From assembly GCA_020048595.1 (NCBI GenBank), contig JAIFMH010000250.1, forward strand, positions 1 to 5,902: a stretch of DNA of 5,902 bases, written 5' to 3'. The translations under genes and the position numbers were made by a program. Shown here one piece after another: positions 1 through 5,902 of the stretch. The notes below the pieces were generated by a model. The model was not told the origin of the DNA. It did not search any database and saw nothing but the letters and a program-made list of their open reading frames with translations. How positions within the stretch are numbered: position 1 is the stretch's first letter; the number at the start of each line of letters is the position of its first letter. This DNA is from Bacteroidota bacterium. GTDB taxonomy: Bacteria > Bacteroidota > Bacteroidia > Bacteroidales > UBA4417.

Positions 1-792
1 TTCAGTAAAACTTTACACCTGCAACGCAATGAAGTACAACACATTCGTGCCGAACAACATGCAGAGCCGCTACCCGATTTTACTAAATTTGGTGAGATAG
101 AATTGCAGGCAATGAGCAATATCCGTTTCAAAACAGCCGAACATTTGAGTTACGCCTGGCATACCATTCCGCATGTAACCCAGTTCGACAAGGCAGACAT
201 TACAGCGTTAGAAGAATTTCGTAAAAGTTACGCCAAAGAAGCCGAAAAACAAGGTGTGAAATTGACTGTAACAGCCATTTTGGTAAAAGTGATTGCGTTA
301 GCACTGAAAAAGTTTCCAAATTTTAACGCCAGCGTGGACATGCAAAACAAACAAATTGTGTACAAAAAATACTTCAATATTGGTATTGCTGTTGATACGG
401 AATTTGGGTTGATGGTACCTGTGATTCGCAATGCCGATAAAATGACTGTGATTGAAATTGCTCGCGAAATGAATGTGTTGGCTGAAAAAGCCCGCACTAA
501 AAAAGCAGGCATTGCCGATTTGAGTGGCGGTTGCTTTACCATTACCAACCTGGGTGGAATAGGAGGAACAGCGTTTACACCTATAATTAATGCACCTGAA
601 GTAGCTATTTTGGGTATTTCGCGCGGACAAATGGAACCTGTATATATAGATGGAAAATTTGAACATCGCTTGATGTTGCCGTTCTCACTTTCATACGATC
701 ATCGCGTGATTGATGGAGCGGATGGAATTCGGTTCTTGCGTTGGATTATTGAGGCGTTGGAAAATCCAATGAAATTAATTATTGAAGGATAA
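1..792 (+). CDS. aceF: Dihydrolipoamide acetyltransferase (pyruvate dehydrogenase E2), C-terminal part, 5' truncated by window
   Basis: The frame is open from base 1 to the TAA at 790-792 (263 visible codons), so the true start lies upstream and the lipoyl domains are not visible. Residues 1-25 look like the linker after the peripheral-subunit-binding domain. The rest is the E2 acyltransferase core, which moves the acetyl group from lipoamide to CoA in the cytoplasmic pyruvate dehydrogenase complex. The active-site motif DHRVIDG is present, with His234 and Asp238 in visible numbering (codons at 700 and 712). Thr182, in FTITNLGG, sits where E. coli-type E2p has the Ser that stabilises the tetrahedral intermediate; the hydroxyl is retained. 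KFGEIE, FNIGIAVDTEFGLMVPV and NAPEVAILG match pyruvate-type E2 better than branched-chain or succinyl types, from memory of the E. coli protein. The E3 gene follows 61 bases downstream, which supports an operon. The substrate assignment is less certain than the family. Confidence 0.93.
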   Translation, partial: FSKTLHLQRNEVQHIRAEQHAEPLPDFTKFGEIELQAMSNIRFKTAEHLSYAWHTIPHVTQFDKADITALEEFRKSYAKEAEKQGVKLTVTAILVKVIALALKKFPNFNASVDMQNKQIVYKKYFNIGIAVDTEFGLMVPVIRNADKMTVIEIAREMNVLAEKARTKKAGIADLSGGCFTITNLGGIGGTAFTPIINAPEVAILGISRGQMEPVYIDGKFEHRLMLPFSLSYDHRVIDGADGIRFLRWIIEALENPMKLIIEG

Positions 793-796
793 AAAC

Positions 797-845
797 ATTT
801 ACAATTTAAGATTTACAATTTACGATTTATAATTTAAGATTTATA
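797..845. repeat. Seven tandem copies of a 7-bp unit (ATTTAnn) between E2 and E3 genes
   Basis: Seven consecutive heptamers begin ATTTA, starting at 797, 804, 811, 818, 825, 832 and 839. Their last two bases are CA, AG, CA, CG, TA, AG and TA. Read another way, this is three and a half copies of a 14-bp unit. The array fills nearly the whole spacer between the E2 stop codon and the lpdA start, ending 8 bases before the ATG. It is AT-only apart from a few C and G bases at unit ends, and it contains no hairpin or Shine-Dalgarno-like sequence. Its function is unknown. It would be transcribed as the intercistronic leader of lpdA if the genes are co-transcribed. Confidence 0.85.
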
Positions 846-853
846 CTATTAAT

Positions 854-2317
854 ATGGAAGATATAACAGAGAATAATTTGACTAGCCATCATGTTCCAAA
901 TTTAGGGGATAGGGGTCTTGTAGTTATTGGTGGAGGTCCGGGCGGTTATGCAGCTGCGTTTTATGCTGCTGATTTGGGTATGAATGTTACTTTAGTGGAT
1001 TTGGAGAAAAATCCGGGTGGCGTTTGTTTGTATAGGGGATGCATTCCTTCCAAAGCTTTGTTACATGTTGCTAAACTAATCAATGAGGCCAAAGAAGCCA
1101 AAAATTGGGGCGTGGATTTTGGCGAGCCCAAAATTGATATTGACCAATTGAGGGCATTTAAAGATAAAGTTGTGAATCAACTTACCGGCGGATTGGGCGT
1201 TTTGTCCAAACAACGAAAAATAAATTTTGTACAAGGGCGCGCTGCTTTTACCTCGTCGAATTCCGTATTGGTAACAAAACTGGATGGAACAACAGAGCAG
1301 TTGACCTTCGACAAAGCCATTATTGCCATTGGGTCGGTTATCGCCAGTGTGCCATCGTTGCAAATAAACAGTAAACGTTTGTTGAATTCTACTTCGGCAC
1401 TCGATTTGCCTACCATTCCGAAATCATTGTTGGTGGTTGGAGGTGGATATATTGGGTTGGAATTGGGTTCGGTATATGCTGCACTGGGTACAAAAGTGTC
1501 GGTGGTGGAGTTTATGGATAGATTACTTCCGGGTGCTGACAGTGATTTGGTTTCGCATTTGCAAAAACGAATTTCGAAATCATTCGATAAAATAATGCTT
1601 CAATCCAAGGTGGTTGAAATAAAAGAGGCAACAGACGGTTTGGTGGTGAAAATTGAGAATGCTGACAAACAGTTAGAAGAAATACAGTACGACTATGTGT
1701 TGATGTCAATTGGTCGCAAACCTCAAACCGGTGGACTTGGATTAGAAAACACCAAAGTTCAGGTCAACGAACGCGGTTGGATTGTTGCCGACAATACATT
1801 AAAAACCAACGACGACAACATTTATGCCATTGGCGATATTGTGGGTGAACCTATGTTAGCACATAAAGCTTCGCACGAAGGCCGCGTGGCAGTGGATGCA
1901 ATTTCCGGAAAAAAGGTGACATTTGAACCCCTGGCAATTCCGGCTGTTGTATTTACCGACCCCGAAATTGCATGGGCAGGTATTACCGAAAATCAGGCCA
2001 AAGTAAAAGGAATCAACTTTGTGATATCTAAATTTCCGTGGGCAGCAAGTGGTAGAGCTACTACTCTGGACCGAAAAGATGGACTCACCAAACTGATAAT
2101 TGACCCGGAAACTGAAAGAATTCTGGGTATTGGAATTTGCGGTCCCGGTGCAGGCGAAATGATTGCCGAAGGTGTGTTGGCCATCGAAATGGGCGCAACA
2201 GTAAGCGATTTGGCACTCACCATTCACCCACATCCAACCTTGTCGGAAACGGTTATGGAAGCTGCTGAATTATTTTACGGACATTCATCACATATTTATA
2301 AACCGAAAAGAAAATAA
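854..2317 (+). CDS. lpdA: Dihydrolipoyl dehydrogenase (E3 of 2-oxoacid dehydrogenase complexes)
   Basis: This 487-residue cytoplasmic flavoenzyme reoxidises dihydrolipoamide on E2 and passes the electrons through FAD to NAD+. Visible in order are: the FAD-binding Rossmann motif GGGPGG (26-31); the redox-active disulfide Cys58/Cys63 in GGVCLYRGCIPSK; the NAD-binding motif GGGYIGLELG (196-205); the second FAD motif YAIGD (324-328, Asp328); and the dimerisation domain ending in HPHPTLSE, where His460 and Glu465 form the catalytic dyad contributed to the partner subunit. Length is normal for the family (about 460-480), with roughly 15 extra residues before the first beta strand. ATG 854 is chosen because an in-frame TAA lies at 830-832 and no other ATG precedes the FAD motif; a TTG at codon 9 is a less likely start. 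No Shine-Dalgarno sequence is visible; the sequence just upstream is AT-rich repeat. The adjacent E2 gene suggests it serves pyruvate dehydrogenase, though E3 is often shared between complexes. Confidence 0.97.
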   Translation: MEDITENNLTSHHVPNLGDRGLVVIGGGPGGYAAAFYAADLGMNVTLVDLEKNPGGVCLYRGCIPSKALLHVAKLINEAKEAKNWGVDFGEPKIDIDQLRAFKDKVVNQLTGGLGVLSKQRKINFVQGRAAFTSSNSVLVTKLDGTTEQLTFDKAIIAIGSVIASVPSLQINSKRLLNSTSALDLPTIPKSLLVVGGGYIGLELGSVYAALGTKVSVVEFMDRLLPGADSDLVSHLQKRISKSFDKIMLQSKVVEIKEATDGLVVKIENADKQLEEIQYDYVLMSIGRKPQTGGLGLENTKVQVNERGWIVADNTLKTNDDNIYAIGDIVGEPMLAHKASHEGRVAVDAISGKKVTFEPLAIPAVVFTDPEIAWAGITENQAKVKGINFVISKFPWAASGRATTLDRKDGLTKLIIDPETERILGIGICGPGAGEMIAEGVLAIEMGATVSDLALTIHPHPTLSETVMEAAELFYGHSSHIYKPKRK

Positions 2318-2331
2318 TTTACAATTTAAAG
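2317..2331. repeat. Second occurrence of the ATTTAnn heptamer, overlapping the lpdA stop codon
   Basis: The 15 bases ATTTACAATTTAAAG match the first two units of the array at 797-810, with one extra A before the final G. The copy begins with the last base of the lpdA TAA codon. The same motif therefore follows the stop codons of both the E2 and the E3 genes. Only about two units are present, so chance in AT-rich DNA is possible, but the 13-base identity at the same relative place argues for a shared element. Confidence 0.5.
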
Positions 2332-2390
2332 AATATTGATTATTAACGAATTAGTCTCGACAGTATTAATGGTGATACATTTTTAAGGAT

Positions 2391-2688
2391 ATGGAAATTA
2401 AAGTAATTAAAAATGAAATCGACTAAAACGAAGCTTTACGAAATCTCGAAGTAGTATTCGATGCATCTGCAAATTGAAGCCCCTGACCCAATAGAAGCTA
2501 TTAAATTTAAAATGGAACAAATGGATATGGAACAAATGGATATAGAAAATAGTGATTTGGCAAAAATCATTGGATATTAAAGCAGGGTTTCGGTAATGTT
2601 TAATGATAAAGGAAAGTTGACTCTGAGGATAATTCGAAAGATTCATCAAAAAATGAATATACCTTACGAATCATTAATTGCTGATTAG
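2391..2688 (+). pseudogene. Decayed HigA-family antitoxin (HTH regulator), multiple lesions
   Basis: Translating piecewise gives a recognisable HigA-type antitoxin (the HTH family often paired with HigB mRNA interferases). The first piece, 2391-2474, reads MEIKVIKNEID, a TAA at 2424, then NEALRNLEVVFDASAN. A second piece in another frame, 2473-2685, reads IEAPDPIEAIKFKMEQ, a 15-bp duplication, DLAKIIGY, a TAA at 2578, then SRVSVMFNDKGKLTL and a helix ending YESLIAD before TAG 2686-2688. Compared with my recollection of intact members (about 115-125 residues), some 20-28 residues of the acidic middle segment are missing at the 2472-2475 junction, and this loss shifts the frame. The TAA at 2578 falls in the conserved GYKSRVSEV part of the HTH, where Lys is expected. 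AAGGA at 2385-2389 may be the old ribosome site. No intact toxin gene is beside it. The family assignment rests on motif memory; the lesions are read directly. Confidence 0.85.
2512..2541 (+). repeat. Perfect 15-bp tandem duplication inside the higA relic
   Basis: The unit ATGGAACAAATGGAT occurs twice back to back (2512-2526 and 2527-2541), adding five codons (MEQMD) in frame. Intact HigA relatives, as I recall them, have a single MEQ segment here before the DLA..IG helix. This looks like replication slippage, helped by the ATGGA half-repeats inside the unit. The two copies are identical, which suggests the duplication is fairly recent. Confidence 0.85.
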
Positions 2689-2710
2689 TAAAATAATTAT
2701 TATAAAAAAT

Positions 2711-2747
2711 GGCTGAATTTCAACTTTGAAATTCAGCCAATTTTTTT
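2711..2747 (+). terminator. Strong hairpin terminator, probably bidirectional
   Basis: Two perfect 13-base arms, GGCTGAATTTCAA (2711-2723) and its reverse complement (2726-2738), are separated by only CT, so the loop effectively opens to about four to six bases. A run of seven T follows at 2741-2747. On the other side, six A at 2704-2709 would act as a U-tract for transcripts on the minus strand. It lies 22 bases after the end of the higA relic, so it would terminate the E2-lpdA-higA transcript and insulate the ATPase gene downstream. Confidence 0.85.
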
Positions 2748-3040
2748 CGAAAAGTTTCAACAAAAAAATTTTTTCATAGATCACTGCCAATGAGTGAATA
2801 ATACAATTTTTCCATTTAATTATGTAATACATCCAGAGTTTAAAGTACTTACTTTTGCTGAGTTACTGTTAATTAATCACTTCATTATAATAAACAAATT
2901 ACTTCCTGAGCAAAACGGCTATTACCACATTCTCAGAACACTTCAAGCGGTCATAAGGATTACAGACAACATCAGTTATTTTCCGATTCGTTGAGAACCC
3001 TATTACAAAAAAATCAGTATAAAACTAAACTTTAATAATT
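2748..3040. other. Intergenic region upstream of the ATPase gene, no supported gene
   Basis: This 293-base AT-rich stretch separates the terminator from the ATPase. It contains an A7T6 tract at 2762-2774, which is likely intrinsically bent, and one match to the Bacteroidota -7 consensus TAnnTTTG at 2850-2857 (TACTTTTG), without a clear TTG-type -33 box at the usual distance. A GTG-initiated frame of 66 codons (2794-2994) spans most of it, but its product is unrecognised and lacks a ribosome site. The stretch 2905-2990 is less AT-rich than its surroundings and includes a weak CTGAG/CTCAG stem (2908-2938). The region could be the promoter and 5' leader of the ATPase or debris of a lost gene. 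Confidence 0.5.
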
Positions 3041-5692
3041 ATGTGGTTTACCAAATCAGCAAAAGAAGTATTAAACGAACTAAAAGTTGATCCGGCTTTC
3101 GGACTTTCTGACGATCAGGCCTTCACAAGATTAAATAAATACGGTGCGAATAAATTACTTGCTGAGAAAAAGAAAAGTATAATCCTGATGTTTTTTGAAC
3201 AGCTAAAAAACTGGCTGATTTATATCTTGTTGGGAGCAGTGGTTATCACCATTTTTATGGGGGAGTATGTGGATGCAGTTATTATATTGCTTGTTATAAT
3301 TATAAATGCTTTGCTGGGTGTTTTACAGGAAGTAAAAGCCGGAAAGGCGATTGAAGCTTTACAGAAACTAACATTCCCCAAAGCACTGGTTCGTAGAAAA
3401 GGAGTTGTTATTGAAATTGATTCTGAAAAAATTGTTCCGGGAGATATACTGGTTCTTGATGCGGGAAGAATTATTGCTGCAGATATTCGATTGATTGAAT
3501 CCGTAAATCTTCAGTTGGATGAATCATCTTTAACAGGCGAATCAGTACCATCCGAAAAAGATGCTTCCCTTATTCAAACTGACCTTAAAACCCCATTGGG
3601 TGACCGGTTAAACTTAGGTTTTATGTCCACTATTATTACCAATGGCAGAGGAGTCGGTGTGGTGGTGGGAACAGGTATGAATACCGAAATTGGTAAAATT
3701 GCTTCCATCATTAACACAGAGGTAAAATCGAAAACTCCATTGGAAATCCGTTTGGATAAACTGGGGAAAACCCTGGGAATCATCGCCATAGTAATTTGTG
3801 TTTTAATTTTCATCATTGCGATGCTTCAGGGAAGGAATTTGTCTGAAATGTTTCTTATGTCGGTTTCTCTTGCTGTAGCGGCCATACCCGAAGGTTTAGC
3901 TGCTATTGTAGCTGTCGTGCTGGCCATAGGAGTAACCAATCTGTCGAAAAAGAATGCAATCATTAAAAAACTATCCGCCGTTGAAACACTGGGTTCATTG
4001 AATATTATTTGTTCCGATAAAACCGGCACCTTGACTCAAAATAAGATGACGGTTACAAGTGCCTTCACCCTTGAAGGTCTTTCAACCATCCAAAAGGAAA
4101 ATTCGACTTCAGAGGAATTAATATTCCTTGCAAAAGCCATGATTCTTTCATCGGATGCAAGCTATGATAATGGCAAAGGAACCGGAGACCCAACAGAAAT
4201 AGCCTTATTAATCATGGGCGATACGTTCGGAATGGATCGGAAAGCATTGCACAACAACAACAAACGTATCGACGAAGCAGCATTTGATTCTACCCGCAAG
4301 TTAATGTCTACATTGGTTGAAGAAGACGGGAAGTTGATGGTTTATACCAAAGGTGCCGTTGGAAACCTGATTGAAATCTGCACCCATGTGCTAGAGAATG
4401 GGAAAATGATTCCCCTGGCTGAACATCATAAAAAGAGATACCTTGATGAAGCAATTCATATGTCCGACCAGGCACTGCGTACTCTTGGAGTGGCTTTTAA
4501 GCCGGTAAATGGAAAAATTGACGCTTCTGAAATGGAGAAAGACCTTACATTTATTGGTCTGGTGGGAATGATCGACCCGCCGAGGGCAGATGTTAAAGAA
4601 TCCATTCTAAAGGCAAAAACTGCAGGAGTAAAAACGCTTATGATTACAGGTGATCATAAAAATACCGCCTTCGCCATAGCCTTTCAGCTTGGAATTTCAG
4701 AAAGAATCGAGCAAACTATTACAGGGCAGGAAATCGATGAGCTTACTGATGAGGAATTCTCTGAAAAGATATATAATTATAATGTTTTTGCCCGCGTTTC
4801 CCCCGAACATAAAGTGAAGATTGTTCGGGCATTGAAATTGCAGGGCAATATCGTTTCCATGACAGGTGATGGTGTCAACGATGCACCTTCATTAAACACT
4901 GCTGATATAGGTGTCGCGATGGGCATAACAGGTACCGACGTTGCCAAAGGTGCATCGGATATGATTCTCGTAGATGATAATTTCTCAACCATTGTATCCG
5001 CCATTGAGCAGGGAAGAAATATTTACAATAACATTAAGAAGTCTGTGATATTTCTGATTACCTGTAATTTGGGTGAAGTAATTACCATATTCGTGGCACT
5101 AATAATAGGTTGGAAAGCCCCATTGCTTGCCACACAGCTCTTGTGGATTAATCTAATCACCGATTCCCTACCTGCGATAGCACTGGGTATGGATCCGGGA
5201 AACCCTGATGTGATGAAAGAAAAGCCCCGACCAGCAAAAGAGAGTTTCTTTGCAAACGGCGCAGGTGTACATGTCTTACTTGGTGGATGTTTAATCGGAG
5301 CATTAACAATAATCGCTTATTTTTATGGGTATTACGAACATGGATATTCACCGTTTGATAAACAAGTGCCGCAAAACACAATAGAATATGCCCGTACCAT
5401 GGCTTTTATGGTGCTGGTGGTTTGTCAGTTGTTTTATTCGCTGGCTTTGAGGGATGAACGAAAATCCATTTTCAGTATCGGACTCTTTTCGAATAAATAC
5501 CTTGCAGGTGCCATCGTTGCAGGCCTGGCACTTCAACTGATTGTGGTTTGGATACCGGCAATTCAAACTGCCTTCCATTTGCAGATGCCTGATTTAAGAG
5601 CCTGGGGGATAATTTTTGCATTGGGAATCACTCCTTTGGTAGTAAACGAGTTTATTAAGGTGTTTATCCGGGTTTCGAAAAAAAACGGATAA
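3041..5692 (+). CDS. Cation-transporting P-type ATPase, Ca2+-pump (type IIA/IIB) group
   Basis: This complete 883-residue inner-membrane ATPase probably exports Ca2+. In order it has: a cation-ATPase N-terminal domain (1-55); M1-M2 (about 58-95); the actuator domain with TGES (165-168); M3-M4 (about 245-298) with PEGL (283-286); the phosphorylation site DKTGT (Asp326); the nucleotide domain with DPTE (383-386), FDSTRK (415-420) and KGA (437-439); TGD (536-538); the hinge GDGVNDAP (609-616); and six more helices to about 876. Cation ligands resembling SERCA are Glu284 (M4), Asn676 and Glu679 (M5), and Asn704, Thr707 and Asp708 (M6). The SERCA M8 Glu position is Gln796, as in plasma-membrane Ca2+ pumps. 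The usual KGAPE reads KGAVG. ATG 3041 is the only start before an in-frame TAA at 3026-3028. Length is normal. It sits alone behind a terminator and a long leader, so it is likely monocistronic. The ion specificity is inferred; Mn2+ or another cation is possible. Confidence 0.95.
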   Translation: MWFTKSAKEVLNELKVDPAFGLSDDQAFTRLNKYGANKLLAEKKKSIILMFFEQLKNWLIYILLGAVVITIFMGEYVDAVIILLVIIINALLGVLQEVKAGKAIEALQKLTFPKALVRRKGVVIEIDSEKIVPGDILVLDAGRIIAADIRLIESVNLQLDESSLTGESVPSEKDASLIQTDLKTPLGDRLNLGFMSTIITNGRGVGVVVGTGMNTEIGKIASIINTEVKSKTPLEIRLDKLGKTLGIIAIVICVLIFIIAMLQGRNLSEMFLMSVSLAVAAIPEGLAAIVAVVLAIGVTNLSKKNAIIKKLSAVETLGSLNIICSDKTGTLTQNKMTVTSAFTLEGLSTIQKENSTSEELIFLAKAMILSSDASYDNGKGTGDPTEIALLIMGDTFGMDRKALHNNNKRIDEAAFDSTRKLMSTLVEEDGKLMVYTKGAVGNLIEICTHVLENGKMIPLAEHHKKRYLDEAIHMSDQALRTLGVAFKPVNGKIDASEMEKDLTFIGLVGMIDPPRADVKESILKAKTAGVKTLMITGDHKNTAFAIAFQLGISERIEQTITGQEIDELTDEEFSEKIYNYNVFARVSPEHKVKIVRALKLQGNIVSMTGDGVNDAPSLNTADIGVAMGITGTDVAKGASDMILVDDNFSTIVSAIEQGRNIYNNIKKSVIFLITCNLGEVITIFVALIIGWKAPLLATQLLWINLITDSLPAIALGMDPGNPDVMKEKPRPAKESFFANGAGVHVLLGGCLIGALTIIAYFYGYYEHGYSPFDKQVPQNTIEYARTMAFMVLVVCQLFYSLALRDERKSIFSIGLFSNKYLAGAIVAGLALQLIVVWIPAIQTAFHLQMPDLRAWGIIFALGITPLVVNEFIKVFIRVSKKNG

Positions 5693-5902
5693 AAACAGCA
5701 TTTAACAAATCCAAAGTAAGAAATTGAAGGTGTTTTAATGAAATATAGCAAACGAAAATATGAACATAGAATCATAATTACAAAATCGAATAAAAAAACA
5801 TAACTCAATATACATTATATAAGTTAGATTTTTAAAGTCACAAAAGCTATAAATTTATATCTAATGATTCATAAGGTATAACTTTTAGATTCCCGAAGGG
5901 AG
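5693..5902. other. AT-rich region after the ATPase gene, no supported gene
   Basis: No credible gene is present. A 21-codon lysine-rich frame (5738-5803) has no family signal. There is a 12-bp perfect palindrome TATAAATTTATA at 5848-5859, and a hairpin-capable TCCCGAAGGGA at 5891-5901 that is cut off by the window edge. No T-tract terminator follows the ATPase stop codon. The last part could be the promoter region of a gene beyond the window. Confidence 0.5.

Noticed and set aside
228..666. Minus-strand frames opposite the E2 gene, and similar ones opposite lpdA and the ATPase
   Set aside because: They are antisense shadows of well-supported genes, and their translations have no recognisable domain.
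103..792. E2 gene starting at the TTG at 103
   Set aside because: The same frame is open back to base 1 and encodes E2-like linker and KFGEIE sequence before 103, so this is an internal Leu codon and the gene is cut by the window.
797..845. Heptamer array considered as a CRISPR-like or origin iteron array
   Set aside because: The units are contiguous, without spacers, and too short for CRISPR. No replication gene or DnaA boxes are nearby, and it sits in an operon spacer.
2407..2649. 80-residue minus-strand frame opposite the higA relic
   Set aside because: Its product is low-complexity Phe/His/Ile-rich sequence, and the opposite strand gives clear HigA motifs.
2794..2994. 66-residue GTG-initiated frame upstream of the ATPase
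   Set aside because: No recognisable domain, no ribosome site, a TGA immediately before the GTG, and an AT-rich first half. It is kept only as part of the intergenic description.
5738..5803. 21-codon ATG frame after the ATPase
   Set aside because: Very short, Lys/Ile-rich as expected from random AT-rich DNA, and with no family signal.

Overview
The window looks like a low-GC Bacteroidota (Bacteroidetes) chromosome. This is an inference from three things: AT-rich spacers with little Shine-Dalgarno signal ahead of the intact genes, the flavour of the encoded proteins, and a HigA-type antitoxin relic of a kind I associate with this phylum. All recognisable genes lie on the + strand.

Layout. 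Bases 1-792 are the 3' part of a dihydrolipoamide acetyltransferase gene (pyruvate dehydrogenase E2, catalytic domain only; the start lies outside the window). A 61-base spacer follows, consisting almost entirely of seven tandem copies of a 7-bp unit. Next comes a complete dihydrolipoyl dehydrogenase gene (E3, lpdA, 854-2317). E2 and E3 are successive components of the same 2-oxoacid dehydrogenase complex and are probably co-transcribed. Two units of the same 7-bp repeat reappear at the lpdA stop codon.

Bases 2318-3040 hold no intact gene. The first part (2391-2688) is a clearly decayed HigA-family antitoxin gene, with two in-frame stops, an internal frame-shifting deletion and a 15-bp tandem duplication. 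It is followed by a strong hairpin terminator (2711-2747), possibly bidirectional, and then about 290 bases of AT-rich sequence leading to the next gene.

Bases 3041-5692 encode a complete 883-residue P-type ATPase of the Ca2+-pump (type IIA/IIB) group. All catalytic motifs are present, but the expected cation ligand in M8 is replaced by Gln. It has its own leader and appears to be a separate transcription unit. The last 210 bases are AT-rich, with small palindromes and no supported gene.

I see no new multi-gene system here. The points most worth a second look are the heptamer repeat flanking lpdA, the anatomy of the dead toxin-antitoxin gene, and the cation-site composition of the ATPase.
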